64,000 bases of DNA from Streptomyces sp. NRRL F-4489 (GCF_001509485.1 NZ_LLZI01000090.1:1-64000), one strand, 5' to 3'. Positions 43,872 through 52,645 are shown, counted from the first letter of the stretch. A program made the numbers and translations. Notes: generated by a model not told the origin, from the sequence alone.

Positions 43872-45679
43872 GCGGTTTCTCCTTCGTCGTGTACGGCGGG
43901 TGCTTGCGAGGACACCCAGAAGCGGATGCTCTCGGCGAGCACCAGCAGCGCCAGGACCACAGCGAGGGCCGTGAGCGCGAGCGTGAAACCTGTGGCGGGG
44001 AGCAGCGCGGCGAGGACGGTGATGACCAGGATCCGCCCTTCGTATCCGCCGGTCGCCCGGACCAGCCACCGCGGTGGGGCCCCCGTGCCACCGCGGATGC
44101 GGTAGACCGTGTCGTAGTGATGGTAGGCGACCGCCGCGACCAGCCCGAACGCCGCGGGGAGCGCCCCGTGGGCGCCGGACCGGGCGGCCAGCACCAGCAC
44201 CGTGACGTATTCGCCGGCCCGCAGGAAGGGCGGGACGAGCCAGTCCAGCCCGCCCTTGAGCGGGCGGGACAGGGCCGCGGCGGCCAGCAGCGCGGCGCAG
44301 GCCGCGACCCCGGCGGTGCGCCAGGACGCGGGGTCCGGCTGGGAGATCACCCACACCAGCAGCACCGCGGACGAGAGAAACGCCATAACGGGCGCGAGCA
44401 GGGAACCGGTGGCCGCCCGGCCCCGGCCGCCGCGGGTGAGCAGCTCGGCCAGCGGGCCGTAGTCGGTGAGGTCGGCGAGCGCCCGGGCGGCGCGGTCGGT
44501 GCGGCGGGCGCGGCGGGCCCGGGAGCGCAGCACCCGGCCCGCGGTGGTGTAGCAGGCGGCCAGCGCGCAGCCGATGAGCAGGGCGGAGAAGACGATACGC
44601 GGGGTGGTGAGCGCGGTGAGGACGGCGATCATGGCCCAGCGTTCGCCGATCGGCAGCACGATCATCCGGCGGGCCCAGACCGTCCAGCCGACCCGGTCGA
44701 GCCGGTCGGACAGGGCGACGGCGGGCCCGGCGCTCCCGGCGCCGCCCTCGAACTCGCTGCCCTCGTTGAACGAGAAGTCCACGATGTGGCGGCAGGTCTG
44801 GAGGATCATCGCGCCGAGCGCCAGCGCCCAGACGTCGTCGCCGCCGCGGGCCGCGCCGAGCGCGAGCCCGGCGTAGTAGGCGTACTCCTTGGCCCGGTCG
44901 AAGGTGGCGTCCAGCCAGGCGCCGAGCGTGGAGTACTGGAGCGAGTAGCGGGCGAGCTGCCCGTCGGTGCAGTCCAGGACGAAGGAGAGCAGCAGGAGCA
45001 CGCCGGCGGCGATGAAGCCGCCGCGGCTGCCGGTGGCCGCGCAGCCCGCCGCGATCAGGGCGGTGAGCAGGGACGCGGTGGTGACCTGGTTGGGGGTCAG
45101 GCCGCGGCGCGCGCACCAGCGGGCGAGGTAGCGGGAGTACGGGCTGATGAAGAAGGTGGTGAAGAAGCCGTCGCGGGACTTCACGGCGGTGCGCAGCCGG
45201 ACCGCTTCGTCGTCGACGGCGGCGACCGCCTCCTTGGCCTCCGCCCGCTGGGCGGGGGTGAGCGCGATGGTGGCGGTGAGGCTGCCCAGCTCGACCCGGT
45301 GGAGGCCGGCACCGGCCCGGTCCAGGGCGTCGGTGAGGGTGTCGGTGAGCAGGTCGGTGAGGTGCGCGGTGCCGGCGCCGACCGGTATGCGGGCGGCAGC
45401 GCGGTCCAGCTCGGCGCGGGCGGCGGGCTGCACGGTGAGCGCGCCGGGCACCGCGGCGGCCGGGAAGCGCGGGTCGGTCAGCGCGAGCCGCAGGGCGTGC
45501 AGGTGGCCGACGAAGCGGGGGTCCACCAGGGCGACCCGCTCGTCGGCGGGCACCTGGGCCAGCAGCTCGGCGGTGGCGGCGGGGTCACCGGCCGTGCGGA
45601 CGTCAAAACCCAGTGTGCGCAGGTCGGCCTCGAGCGACGACCCGGCGACCGGCGGACCGGTGAGGATGGCGGTCGACAG
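43868..45679 (-). CDS. Large CDP-alcohol phosphotransferase
   Basis: 603-aa protein. The N-terminal ~130 residues are a soluble alpha/beta domain (STAILTGPPVAGSSLEADL, LVDPRFVGHLHALRLAL). A CDP-alcohol phosphotransferase domain with complete motif DCTDGQLARYSLQYS...GAWLDATFDRAKE follows (residues ~230-265), then about six further transmembrane helices to the end. The arrangement resembles IPCT/DIPPS-type inositol-phosphate enzymes. Homology-like sequence continues 42 codons upstream of the first GTG (45553) to CTG 45679, which has AAGGAG nine bases upstream, so I take CTG as the start. First gene of the seven-gene operon. Confidence 0.85.
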   Translation of the reverse strand: MSTAILTGPPVAGSSLEADLRTLGFDVRTAGDPAATAELLAQVPADERVALVDPRFVGHLHALRLALTDPRFPAAAVPGALTVQPAARAELDRAAARIPVGAGTAHLTDLLTDTLTDALDRAGAGLHRVELGSLTATIALTPAQRAEAKEAVAAVDDEAVRLRTAVKSRDGFFTTFFISPYSRYLARWCARRGLTPNQVTTASLLTALIAAGCAATGSRGGFIAAGVLLLLSFVLDCTDGQLARYSLQYSTLGAWLDATFDRAKEYAYYAGLALGAARGGDDVWALALGAMILQTCRHIVDFSFNEGSEFEGGAGSAGPAVALSDRLDRVGWTVWARRMIVLPIGERWAMIAVLTALTTPRIVFSALLIGCALAACYTTAGRVLRSRARRARRTDRAARALADLTDYGPLAELLTRGGRGRAATGSLLAPVMAFLSSAVLLVWVISQPDPASWRTAGVAACAALLAAAALSRPLKGGLDWLVPPFLRAGEYVTVLVLAARSGAHGALPAAFGLVAAVAYHHYDTVYRIRGGTGAPPRWLVRATGGYEGRILVITVLAALLPATGFTLALTALAVVLALLVLAESIRFWVSSQAPAVHDEGETA

Positions 45680-46118
45680 ACGAACTCACTCCTTGGATGC
45701 TGACGAGCGGCGCCGGTCTGTCCGTAGGCGAACTCTCCGGGCGGCGGGTGCGGCACACCTCGTCCGGGCGGGCCGGGTGGCACGTCGGCAGAGGCTATCG
45801 GATCGCGGGATGCGGCCGTTCACCACGTATTCACCACTCGATCGGGTGAGCGGCGGGTGCGCCTGCCGCGATCATCATGGTGGATCGGGCGGTGCCGGAA
45901 CAACCGGCGGCCTGGGCGGGGCGCCGGTTATGCGGGGGCTGGTCACGGGTTGCCGCGGTGAGGCTGTGGCGAGGGCCATGCCGGGGGCGTGGCGGGGGCG
46001 CGCGGTGGCCGGTGCGCGCCGGGACACGCGGCGCCGCGCGGTGTCCGGCAGTGCTCTGCCCGTGGCGGGCGGCCCGGTGGGGCAGACTTGGCGTGGACGA
46101 CCGACGACAAGGATGGGC
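45680..46118. other. Divergent region before idi, no gene seen
   Basis: About 440 bp between the CDP-alcohol phosphotransferase and idi. Open frames here are antisense-like with poor codon bias. It must hold promoters for both directions. AAGGAG at 45690-45695 (minus strand) is the ribosome-binding site for the CTG start. No palindrome of note. Confidence 0.5.
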
Positions 46119-46730
46119 ATGCCGATCACACCTGCCAACGGACAGACCGCCGGGACCTCGGCGGCGGGCACGCCGGACGGCGCCGCCGAGCCGATCATGC
46201 TGGAGCTGGTCGACGAGGACGGCACGACGATCGGCACGGCGGAGAAGCTCTCCGCGCACCAGCCCCCCGGCCGGCTGCACCGGGCCTTCTCGGTCTTCCT
46301 CTTCGACGAGAAGGGGCGGCTGCTGCTCCAGCGGCGGGCGCTGGCGAAGTACCACTCCCCCGGTGTGTGGTCCAACACCTGCTGCGGGCACCCGTACCCG
46401 GGCGAGACGCCGTTCGCGGCGGCGGCCCGGCGGACCGCGGAGGAGCTGGGCGTCGCCCCGGCGCTGCTGGCCGAGGCGGGGACGGTGCGCTACAACCACC
46501 CGGATCCGGCCTCCGGCCTGGTGGAGCAGGAGTACAACCACCTGTTCGTCGGGCTGGTGCGGGCCGAGCCGGCGCCGGACCCGGAGGAGATCGCCGAGAT
46601 CGCGTTCGTCACGCCGGAGGAGCTGGCCGAGCGGCACGGCGCGGCACCGTTCTCCGCGTGGTTCATGACGGTGCTGGACGCGGCGCGGCCGGCGGTCCGG
46701 GAGCTCACGGGGCAGGCGGCGGGCTGGTAG
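46119..46730 (+). CDS. idi: Isopentenyl-diphosphate isomerase, type I
   Basis: 203-aa Nudix-fold enzyme interconverting IPP and DMAPP for isoprenoid, including hopanoid, synthesis. LHRAFSVFLFDEKGRLLLQRRA, the catalytic Cys motif SNTCCGHPYPGE and the catalytic Glu region VEQEYNHLF are all present. ATG 46119 has AAGG at 6-7 bases; ATG 46113 is two codons upstream. Its 3' end overlaps the convergent ATPase gene by 26 bp. Confidence 0.96.
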   Translation: MPITPANGQTAGTSAAGTPDGAAEPIMLELVDEDGTTIGTAEKLSAHQPPGRLHRAFSVFLFDEKGRLLLQRRALAKYHSPGVWSNTCCGHPYPGETPFAAAARRTAEELGVAPALLAEAGTVRYNHPDPASGLVEQEYNHLFVGLVRAEPAPDPEEIAEIAFVTPEELAERHGAAPFSAWFMTVLDAARPAVRELTGQAAGW

Positions 46731-47202
46731 CGGGCGGGGCGAGCGGCAGCTCGGCCCAGATCGCCTTGCCGCCGTCCGCGGTGTGCTCCACACCGCACTT
46801 CCCGCCCGCCTCCGCGGTGAGCACCTTCACCAGCCACAGGCCGCGGCCGCCGACGTCCCCCTCGTCCGCCTCCAGGGCCTTGGGGCGGTAGGGGTGGCCG
46901 TCCTCGACGGCGATCCGCAGCCAGCCGGCGCCGATGCCGAGCTGGACGGCGATGTGCGGGGAGAGCAGCGCGGCGTGCCGGACGGCGTTGGTGACCAGTT
47001 CGGAGACGATCAGCAGCAGGGCGTCCAGGGTGCCGGCGGCGACCGGGGCGCGCTGTTCGGCGAGCAGATCCCGCACCGCGTGGCGCGCCTGCGGCACCGA
47101 GGACTCCAGTGCCGGGGCGGTGAACCGCCAGACACCTTCGTAGGCGGGCGGGGAGGTCAGCTCCTCGGGGGGTTCTGCGGGTGGTCCGGAAGGCATCCTC
47201 AC
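46705..47202 (-). CDS. RsbW-like ATP-binding protein
   Basis: 165-aa GHKL ATPase. SSVPQARHAVRDLLAEQ, N box LIVSELVTNAVRHA, G1-like VEDGHPYRP and G2 GGRGLWLVKVLTAE. This class acts as anti-sigma or anti-anti-sigma kinases in Streptomyces; no sigma factor is adjacent. The start could be GTG 47202 or ATG 47196. The stop lies inside the 3' end of idi (convergent overlap of 26 bp). Confidence 0.88.
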   Translation of the reverse strand: MRMPSGPPAEPPEELTSPPAYEGVWRFTAPALESSVPQARHAVRDLLAEQRAPVAAGTLDALLLIVSELVTNAVRHAALLSPHIAVQLGIGAGWLRIAVEDGHPYRPKALEADEGDVGGRGLWLVKVLTAEAGGKCGVEHTADGGKAIWAELPLAPPATSPPPAP

Positions 47203-47398
47203 ACGACGAGTGTTGAGAATCCGCCGGTCCGTCCCGGCCCGCTGAACGCAAGTCAGCGCCTATCGACGCTTTTTGACCGATTCTGTCGGAATTGATCGGC
47301 CGCGCGGCGCCTTCTGTTGGTTTTCTTTCCTCTTGTGGCGGTGGTGGCCGGGGGGAGGCGCCGGCGCACCACCGGAACCGCTCCGCGCGGGGTACGGA

Positions 47399-47989
47399 TC
47401 AAGCCACTCCGCGCTGCTCGACCATGCCGACCACCCGCCGCCCGCCGACGCCCATGGCGAACAGGCCGAGCCCGTCGAAGAGCAGCGCCAGCGAGAAGAA
47501 GCAGCCGATCACGTACAGGCTGCTGTGCGGCCAGTTGGCCAGCACCAGGATGCCGAGCAGGATGCCGATCACGCCCTGGAGCAGCGTCCAGCCGAACTGC
47601 GGGCCGCGCACCACCACGGCGCCGGCCAGCCGGAACAGCCCGCCGGTCAGGAAGAGCAGGGCCGCGAACATGGTCAGCGCGGCGGCGGAGGCGTCCGGCC
47701 GGCGCAGCACCACCACCCCGGCCGCGATGTTCAGCGCCGCGACGATCGCCGCGAGCCAGAAGAAGCCCGACCCCCGGGACTGCACGGCGTGCACCAGCCC
47801 CACCACGCCGCCGATCAGCAGCAGCCAGCCGAAGAGCAGCATCGTGGTGAGCGTGGCCACGCCCACGTAGACCAGGCCGACGATCCCGGCCAGGGCGAGG
47901 ACGATCCCGAGCACCGCCAGCAGACCGAAGCCGCGTCCCAGCCGGACCGCGCCGGGGTTGCGCCCGGAGGACCTGGACCTGCGGACCAT
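47399..47989 (-). CDS. HdeD-family (DUF308) membrane protein
   Basis: 196-aa protein with six predicted transmembrane helices in three pairs (LLAVLGIVLALAGIVGLVYVG, TMLLFGWLLLIGGVVGLV, FWLAAIVAALNIAAGVVVL and so on), matching the DUF308/HdeD repeat family associated with acid or general stress. ATG 47989 has GGGAGG upstream. An upstream GGGTATACCGGG stretch (minus strand, ~48020) could be part of a stress-sigma -10, but no matching -35 is clear. Confidence 0.88.
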   Translation of the reverse strand: MVRRSRSSGRNPGAVRLGRGFGLLAVLGIVLALAGIVGLVYVGVATLTTMLLFGWLLLIGGVVGLVHAVQSRGSGFFWLAAIVAALNIAAGVVVLRRPDASAAALTMFAALLFLTGGLFRLAGAVVVRGPQFGWTLLQGVIGILLGILVLANWPHSSLYVIGCFFSLALLFDGLGLFAMGVGGRRVVGMVEQRGVA

Positions 47990-48085
47990 CGCCGCCTCCC
48001 TCGATCGTGACCGTTTTACCCGGTATACCCCGGATCACGGGGGCGGGCAGGGTGAGGAAGGCGCTCCGCGGACACGCGGAAACGG

Positions 48086-48119
48086 CAGCAGGCCCGGCGC
48101 GTGTGCACCGGGCCTGCTG
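48086..48119 (-). terminator. tRNA-fMet terminator
   Basis: Perfect 12-bp stem cagcaggcccgg (48086-48097) / ccgggcctgctg (48108-48119), 10-nt loop, ten bases past the tRNA on the minus strand, followed by a weak TTT. Confidence 0.75.
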
Positions 48120-48128
48120 TCTTACGAG

Positions 48129-48202
48129 TAGCGGGGACAGGATTTGAACCTGCGACCTCTGGGTTATGAGCCCAGCGAGCTACCGAGCTGCTCCACCCCG
48201 CG
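48129..48202 (-). tRNA. Initiator tRNA-Met (CAT)
   Basis: Minus-strand cloverleaf starting CGCGGGG, with an unpaired first acceptor base (C1 against T72). The anticodon arm TGGG-CTCATAA-CCCA has the three consecutive G:C pairs of initiator tRNA. T-loop GGTTCAAATCC, discriminator A; CCA not encoded. Confidence 0.95.
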
Positions 48203-48280
48203 TCGACTCGGATGACTGTACGGGGCCGGCGCCCCGGACACAAATCGAAAACCGGCGCGGGCTCCGGAGCGGGCCGCCGG

Positions 48281-49933
48281 TCAGACCGGGCGGTCGGTGA
48301 TCCGGCCGGCCTCGACCTCGATCCGGCGGGTGGTCCGCACCGCCGACAGCATCCGGCGGTCGTGGGTCACCAGCAGCAGGGTGCCCGGATACGAGGCGAG
48401 CGCGGACTCCAGCTGCTCGATGGCCGGCAGGTCGAGGTGGTTGGTCGGCTCGTCCAGGACGAGGAGGTTGACCCCGCGGCCCTGGAGGAGGGCCAGCGCG
48501 GCGCGGGTGCGCTCCCCGGGCGAGAGGGTGCGCGCCGGGCGCGGGACGTGGTTCGCCTTGAGGCCGAACTTGGCGAGCAGGGTGCGCACGTCGGCGGGCG
48601 GCAGGTCCGGGACGGCGGCCCGGAAGGCGTCCATCAGCGAGGTGTCGCCGTCGCCGGCGAAGAGCTGGCCGCGGGCCTGGTCGATCTCGCCGACCACCAC
48701 GCCCGGGCCGAGCGCGGCCGCGCCGGAGTCCAGCGGCAGCCGGCCCAGGAGGGCGGCGAGCAGGGTGGACTTGCCGGAGCCGTTGGGGCCGGTGATGGCT
48801 ACCCGGTCCGCCCAGTCGATCTGGAGGTCGACCGGGCCGAAGCGGAAGGCGCCGCGGCGGACCTCGGCCTGCCGGAGGGTGGCCACCACCGCGCCGGCCC
48901 GGGGCGCCGCGGCGATCTCCATCCGCAGCTCCCACTCCTTGCGGGGCTCCTCGACGGTCTCCAGCCGCTCGATCATCCGCTGGGTCTGCTTGGCCTTGGC
49001 GGCCTGCTTCTCGGTGGCCTCGATACGGCCCTTGCGGGCGATCTTGTCGTTGTCGGGGGCCTTGCGGCGGGCGTTGCGGACGCCCTTCTCCATCCAGTTG
49101 CGCTGGGTGTGCGCGCGGGTCTCCAGGGCGGCCTTGGTGTCGGCGTACTCCTCGTAGCGTTCGCGGGCGTGCCGGCGGGCCCGCTCGCGCTCCTCCAGAT
49201 AGCCGGCGTAGCCGCCGCCGTAGGTGTTGACCTGCTGCTGGGCGAGGTCCAGCTCGACGACGCGGGTGACCGTGCGGGCCAGGAACTCGCGGTCGTGGCT
49301 GACCAGGACGGTGCCGGCGCGCAGGCCGGTGACGAAGGATTCCAGCCGCGCCAGGCCGTCCAGGTCGAGGTCGTTGGTGGGCTCGTCCAGGAGGAAGACG
49401 TCGTAGCGGGAGAGCAGCAGGGAGGCGAGCGAGGCACGGGCGGCCTGGCCGCCGGAGAGGGTGGTCATCGGCTGGTCGAGGCTGACCGCCAGGCCCAGCT
49501 GGGCGGCGGTCTCCTCGGCGCGTTCGTCGAGGTCGGCGGCGCCCAGGGCGAGCCAGCGCTCCAGGGCGGTGGCGTAGGCGTCGTCGGCGCCGGGGCGGCC
49601 CGCGGCCAGCGCCTCGGTGGTGGCGTCCAGGGCGCGCTGGGCGTCGGCCACGCCGGTGCGGCGGGCGAGGAAGGCGCGGACCGACTCCCCGGGGCGGCGG
49701 TCGGGCTCCTGCGGGAGGTGGCCGACGGTGGCGGTGGGCGGGCTGAGCGCGAGGCCGCCCTCCTCCGGGGGCACCAGGCCGGCCAGGATGCGCAGCAGGG
49801 TGGACTTCCCGGCGCCGTTGGCACCGACGAGGCCGATCACGTCGCCGGGGGCGGCGACCAGATCGAGACCGGAGAACAGGACGCGCTCGCCGTGGCCGGC
49901 GGCGAGGTCTTTGGCGACGAGTGTGGCTGACAT
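48281..49933 (-). CDS. ABC-F family ATPase
   Basis: 550-aa soluble twin-ATPase with no transmembrane domain. Walker A copies GANGAGKSTLL and GPNGSGKSTLL, signatures LSGGQAARASLA and LSPGERTRAALA, and Walker B LLDEPTNDLD and LDEPTNHLD. The Lys/Arg-rich linker (NWMEKGVRNARRKAPDNDK) fits ribosome-acting ABC-F translation factors or antibiotic-protection proteins. It may protect ribosomes, but its substrate specificity is unknown. The start has a very short leader; TACGAT lies 10-15 bp before ATG 49933. It is divergent from the crotonase homologue. Confidence 0.93.
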   Translation of the reverse strand: MSATLVAKDLAAGHGERVLFSGLDLVAAPGDVIGLVGANGAGKSTLLRILAGLVPPEEGGLALSPPTATVGHLPQEPDRRPGESVRAFLARRTGVADAQRALDATTEALAAGRPGADDAYATALERWLALGAADLDERAEETAAQLGLAVSLDQPMTTLSGGQAARASLASLLLSRYDVFLLDEPTNDLDLDGLARLESFVTGLRAGTVLVSHDREFLARTVTRVVELDLAQQQVNTYGGGYAGYLEERERARRHARERYEEYADTKAALETRAHTQRNWMEKGVRNARRKAPDNDKIARKGRIEATEKQAAKAKQTQRMIERLETVEEPRKEWELRMEIAAAPRAGAVVATLRQAEVRRGAFRFGPVDLQIDWADRVAITGPNGSGKSTLLAALLGRLPLDSGAAALGPGVVVGEIDQARGQLFAGDGDTSLMDAFRAAVPDLPPADVRTLLAKFGLKANHVPRPARTLSPGERTRAALALLQGRGVNLLVLDEPTNHLDLPAIEQLESALASYPGTLLLVTHDRRMLSAVRTTRRIEVEAGRITDRPV

Positions 49934-49975
49934 CAGGCCGCCGATCGTATCCGGCCCGGCGGGCGGCGGTCGCTC

Positions 49976-49981
49976 TAATAT
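49976..49981 (+). promoter_or_regulatory. -10 element giving a leaderless mRNA
   Basis: TAATAT ends seven bases before ATG 49988, and no ribosome-binding site is present. The AT-rich hexamer stands out in this 54-bp divergent spacer. A -35 is not clear. Confidence 0.55.
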
Positions 49982-49987
49982 CCGGGC

Positions 49988-50794
49988 ATGGAACCGGGTC
50001 TCAGGACGCAGGTCGGCGGCGGTACCGCGACCGTCACGATCAGCAATACGGGCAAGCGCAACGCGATGACCACGGCGATGTGGCGGGAGCTGCCGCCGCT
50101 GCTGGCGCGGCTGGCGGCGGACCGCGCGGTGCGGGCGCTGGTGCTGACCGGCGAGGGCGGCACGTTCTGCGCGGGCGCGGACATCGGGTCGCTGCGGGAC
50201 GCGGCGGGCGATTCGCCGGGGCTGGCGGTGGCGGCCGAGGAGGCGCTGGCGGCCTTCCCCCGGCCGACCGTGGCGGCGATACGCGGCTACTGCGTGGGCG
50301 GCGGGGCGCAGTTGGCGGCCGCCTGCGATCTGCGGTTCGCCGAGGAGGGGGCGCGCTTCGGGGTGACGCCGGCGAAGCTGGGGGTGGCGTATCCGGCGTC
50401 GGCGACCCGGCGGCTGGTCCGGCTGGTGGGGCTGCCGGCCGCCAAGTACCTGCTGTTCTCCGGGGAGTTGATCGACTGCGCGCGGGCGCTGCGGACCGGG
50501 CTGGTGGACGAGGTGGTGGACGCGGGCGGGCTGGACAAGCGGATCGCGGAGTTCACCGCCGTCCTGGCGAGCCGGTCGCTGCTCACCCAGACCGCGGCCA
50601 AGGAGCTGGCCAACGGGACGTGGGACGTGCCCCCGGAAGAGGCGGAGGCGCGCGGGGCGTACTGGGCGGCGCGGGCGCGGGAGAGCGGGGAGACGGCGGA
50701 GGGCGCGGCGGCCTTCCTGGAGCGGCGGGTGCCGCGCTTCCCGTGGGCGGAGGGACCGGAGGGGGCGGAGGACCGGGAGACCGACCTGACCTGA
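49988..50794 (+). CDS. Enoyl-CoA hydratase/isomerase family protein
   Basis: 268-aa crotonase-fold protein. FCAGADIGSL (CoA/oxyanion), YCVGGGAQLAAACDLRFA and FGVTPAKLGVAYPASATRRL. The two catalytic glutamates of classical enoyl-CoA hydratase (ECH numbering 144 in GGGCEL, 164 in QPE) are replaced (GGGAQL, VTPAK), so it is probably not a hydratase. The C-terminal ~35 residues are acidic. The ORF begins at a leaderless-type ATG and ends in a terminator. Confidence 0.87.
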   Translation: MEPGLRTQVGGGTATVTISNTGKRNAMTTAMWRELPPLLARLAADRAVRALVLTGEGGTFCAGADIGSLRDAAGDSPGLAVAAEEALAAFPRPTVAAIRGYCVGGGAQLAAACDLRFAEEGARFGVTPAKLGVAYPASATRRLVRLVGLPAAKYLLFSGELIDCARALRTGLVDEVVDAGGLDKRIAEFTAVLASRSLLTQTAAKELANGTWDVPPEEAEARGAYWAARARESGETAEGAAAFLERRVPRFPWAEGPEGAEDRETDLT

Positions 50795-50807
50795 CGGCCC
50801 GTCAGGT
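50789..50807 (+). terminator. Hairpin at the stop of the crotonase gene
   Basis: Stem acctgacg (50789-50796) / cgtcaggt (50800-50807) with a 3-nt loop that includes the stop codon; it lies between convergent genes. Confidence 0.6.
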
Positions 50808-50840
50808 CTACGCGTCCCGGCCGCCCCCTCCGGCCGTCCT

Positions 50841-51485
50841 TCACTCCTCGCCGGTCAGGACGAAGCGGGTCATACCGCGCAGGGCCGCGACGGCCTCGGC
50901 CGGGGCCTTGTCCGGCGAGCCGGCGTCGTAGGGCGGCTGCGGGTCGTACTCGATGCCGAGCTGGATGGTCTGGGCGGCGGTGTCGCCGGCGATCCGGCCG
51001 GCCAGCGCCAGGCCCATGTCGATCCCGGACGAGACGCCGGCGGCGGTGACGTACTTGCCGTCGAAGACCACCCGCTGGCCGGTCGGTTCGGCGCCGAGGG
51101 CGGGGAGCTGGTCCAGGGCGAGCCAGTGGCTGGTGGCCCGGCGGCCGGTGAGGAGGCCGGCGGCGCCGAGGATGAGGGAGCCGGTGCACACCGAGGTGGT
51201 CCAGGTGGTGCCGGCGTCCACCGCCCGGATCCACTCGTGCAGCGGGCCGTCCTGCATGTGCGCGGTCTGGCCGGGGCCGCCGGGGACGACGAGCACGTCC
51301 GGGGCCGGGACGTCGGCGAGCGCGGCGCCGGCGGTCAGGCCGAGGCTGCCCAGGTCGCTGCGGTACGTGCCGGGGCGCTCGGCGGTGAAGACCACCTCGG
51401 CGCCCGGGAGGCGGCCCAGGGTCTCGTACGGGCCGATGGCGTCGAGGGCGGTGAAGCGGTCGTAGAGGAGGATGGCGATCTGCAT
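50841..51485 (-). CDS. DJ-1/PfpI family protein
   Basis: 214-aa class I glutamine-amidotransferase-like protein. VVPGGPGQ, the nucleophile elbow SVCTGSLILGAAGLL with Cys and the following GRRATSHW. This subset resembles isonitrile hydratases (InhA-like). It is followed by a GlxA-like AraC regulator whose N-terminal domain belongs to the same fold, a frequent pairing. ATG 51485 has GAGG upstream. Confidence 0.9.
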   Translation of the reverse strand: MQIAILLYDRFTALDAIGPYETLGRLPGAEVVFTAERPGTYRSDLGSLGLTAGAALADVPAPDVLVVPGGPGQTAHMQDGPLHEWIRAVDAGTTWTTSVCTGSLILGAAGLLTGRRATSHWLALDQLPALGAEPTGQRVVFDGKYVTAAGVSSGIDMGLALAGRIAGDTAAQTIQLGIEYDPQPPYDAGSPDKAPAEAVAALRGMTRFVLTGEE

Positions 51486-51551
51486 GGGGTGCCTCGTTTC
51501 CGATCGTGCGGGTGAGGGGTGCGTGCTGGGTGGTGCGGTCCGGGGGCCGGG

Positions 51552-52514
51552 TCAGGGCAGGGCGGCGGGGCGGAAGCGGCGGCGGTATTCGGCCGGGGAG
51601 GTGCCCAGGGCCCGGACGAAGGCCCGGCGCATCGCCTCGGGGGTGCCGTAGCCGCAGCGCCGCGATATCCGCTCGATGCCGTCGGCGGTGTCCTCCAGAT
51701 GCCGCCGGGCGGCCTCCAGGCGGACCCGGTCGACGTACCGCCCCGGGGTCATTCCGGTCTCGTCGCGGAAGGCGCGGGCGAAGTGGCGCGGGGAGAGTCC
51801 GGCGCGGGCGGCCAGCGCCTCGACGGAGAGGTCCGCGCCCGGGTTCTCGCTGATCCACTGCTGGACGTCGCGCAGCGGGCGGCGTTCGGCGGTCTGCGCG
51901 GCGAGCTGGGCGCTGAACTGGGTCTGGTTGCCCGGGCGGCGCAGGAAGACGACCAGCAGGCGGGCGACGCACAGGGCGGTGTCCCGGCCGAGGTCCTCCT
52001 CCACCAGGGCCAGCGCCAGGTCGATACCGGCGGTGACGCCGGCGGAGGTGGCCAGGTCGCCGTCCCGGACGTAGATCGGCTCGGGTTCGACGCGGACGGC
52101 CGGGTGGCGGGCGGCGAGCGCGGCGCACAGGCTCCAATGAGTGGTCGCGCGGCGGCCGTCGAGCAGGCCGGCCGCGGCCAGCAGGAAGGCGCCGGAGCAC
52201 ACCGAGACCTTGCGGCGGGCGCGCGGGGCGTGGGCGCGCAGCCAGTCGACGACCCGGGGGTCGGGGTTGCGGGTGCCCTCGCCGCCGGGGACGAGGAGGG
52301 TGTGCGGCGGGGCGGTGGCCTCGGCGAGCGCGAGGTCGGGGACGAGGGTGAGGCCGCTGGAAGCGCGGACCGGGGCGCCGTCCGGGCTCGCGGTGCGGAT
52401 GCGGTAGGCGCCCGGGACGCGGCCGGCGGCGCCGGTGAACACCTCGACCGGGCCGGTCACGTCGAGGCTCTGCACGCCGTCGTAGAGGACGACCAGCACA
52501 TCGCGGGGTTCCAT
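51552..52514 (-). CDS. GlxA-type AraC regulator
   Basis: 320-aa regulator. Residues ~1-190 are a DJ-1/PfpI-like ligand domain (VVLYDGVQSLDVTGPVEVF, VPGGEGTRN, SVCSGAFLLAAAGLL with the Cys conserved). Residues ~210-310 are the AraC double HTH (LSVEALAARAGLSPRHFARAFRDETGMTPGRYV; YGTPEAMRRAFVRALGTSPAEYRRRF). ATG 52514 has AGGA upstream. It probably regulates the adjacent DJ-1/PfpI gene, 66 bp downstream of it, and itself. Confidence 0.9.
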   Translation of the reverse strand: MEPRDVLVVLYDGVQSLDVTGPVEVFTGAAGRVPGAYRIRTASPDGAPVRASSGLTLVPDLALAEATAPPHTLLVPGGEGTRNPDPRVVDWLRAHAPRARRKVSVCSGAFLLAAAGLLDGRRATTHWSLCAALAARHPAVRVEPEPIYVRDGDLATSAGVTAGIDLALALVEEDLGRDTALCVARLLVVFLRRPGNQTQFSAQLAAQTAERRPLRDVQQWISENPGADLSVEALAARAGLSPRHFARAFRDETGMTPGRYVDRVRLEAARRHLEDTADGIERISRRCGYGTPEAMRRAFVRALGTSPAEYRRRFRPAALP

Positions 52515-52645
52515 ACCGTCCATCCTGATCATCGGGCGGTGTGGCGGCAATGACGGAAAACCCACCTTTTCTGCCATGGGTTCGTCATCGTCGCTGTCCC
52601 GCCGGGGTGCCGGGGCCGGGTGGCGGCGGACCCCCGGCGACGCCA

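Noticed and set aside
45837..46100. Possible small gene before idi
   Set aside because: The candidate frames have wrong codon bias and no ribosome-binding site; they are antisense or out-of-frame extensions.
47990..48060. Stress-sigma promoter before the HdeD-like gene
   Set aside because: A GGGTAT-like -10 is present but no acceptable -35 at the right spacing was found, so it is not listed as a feature.
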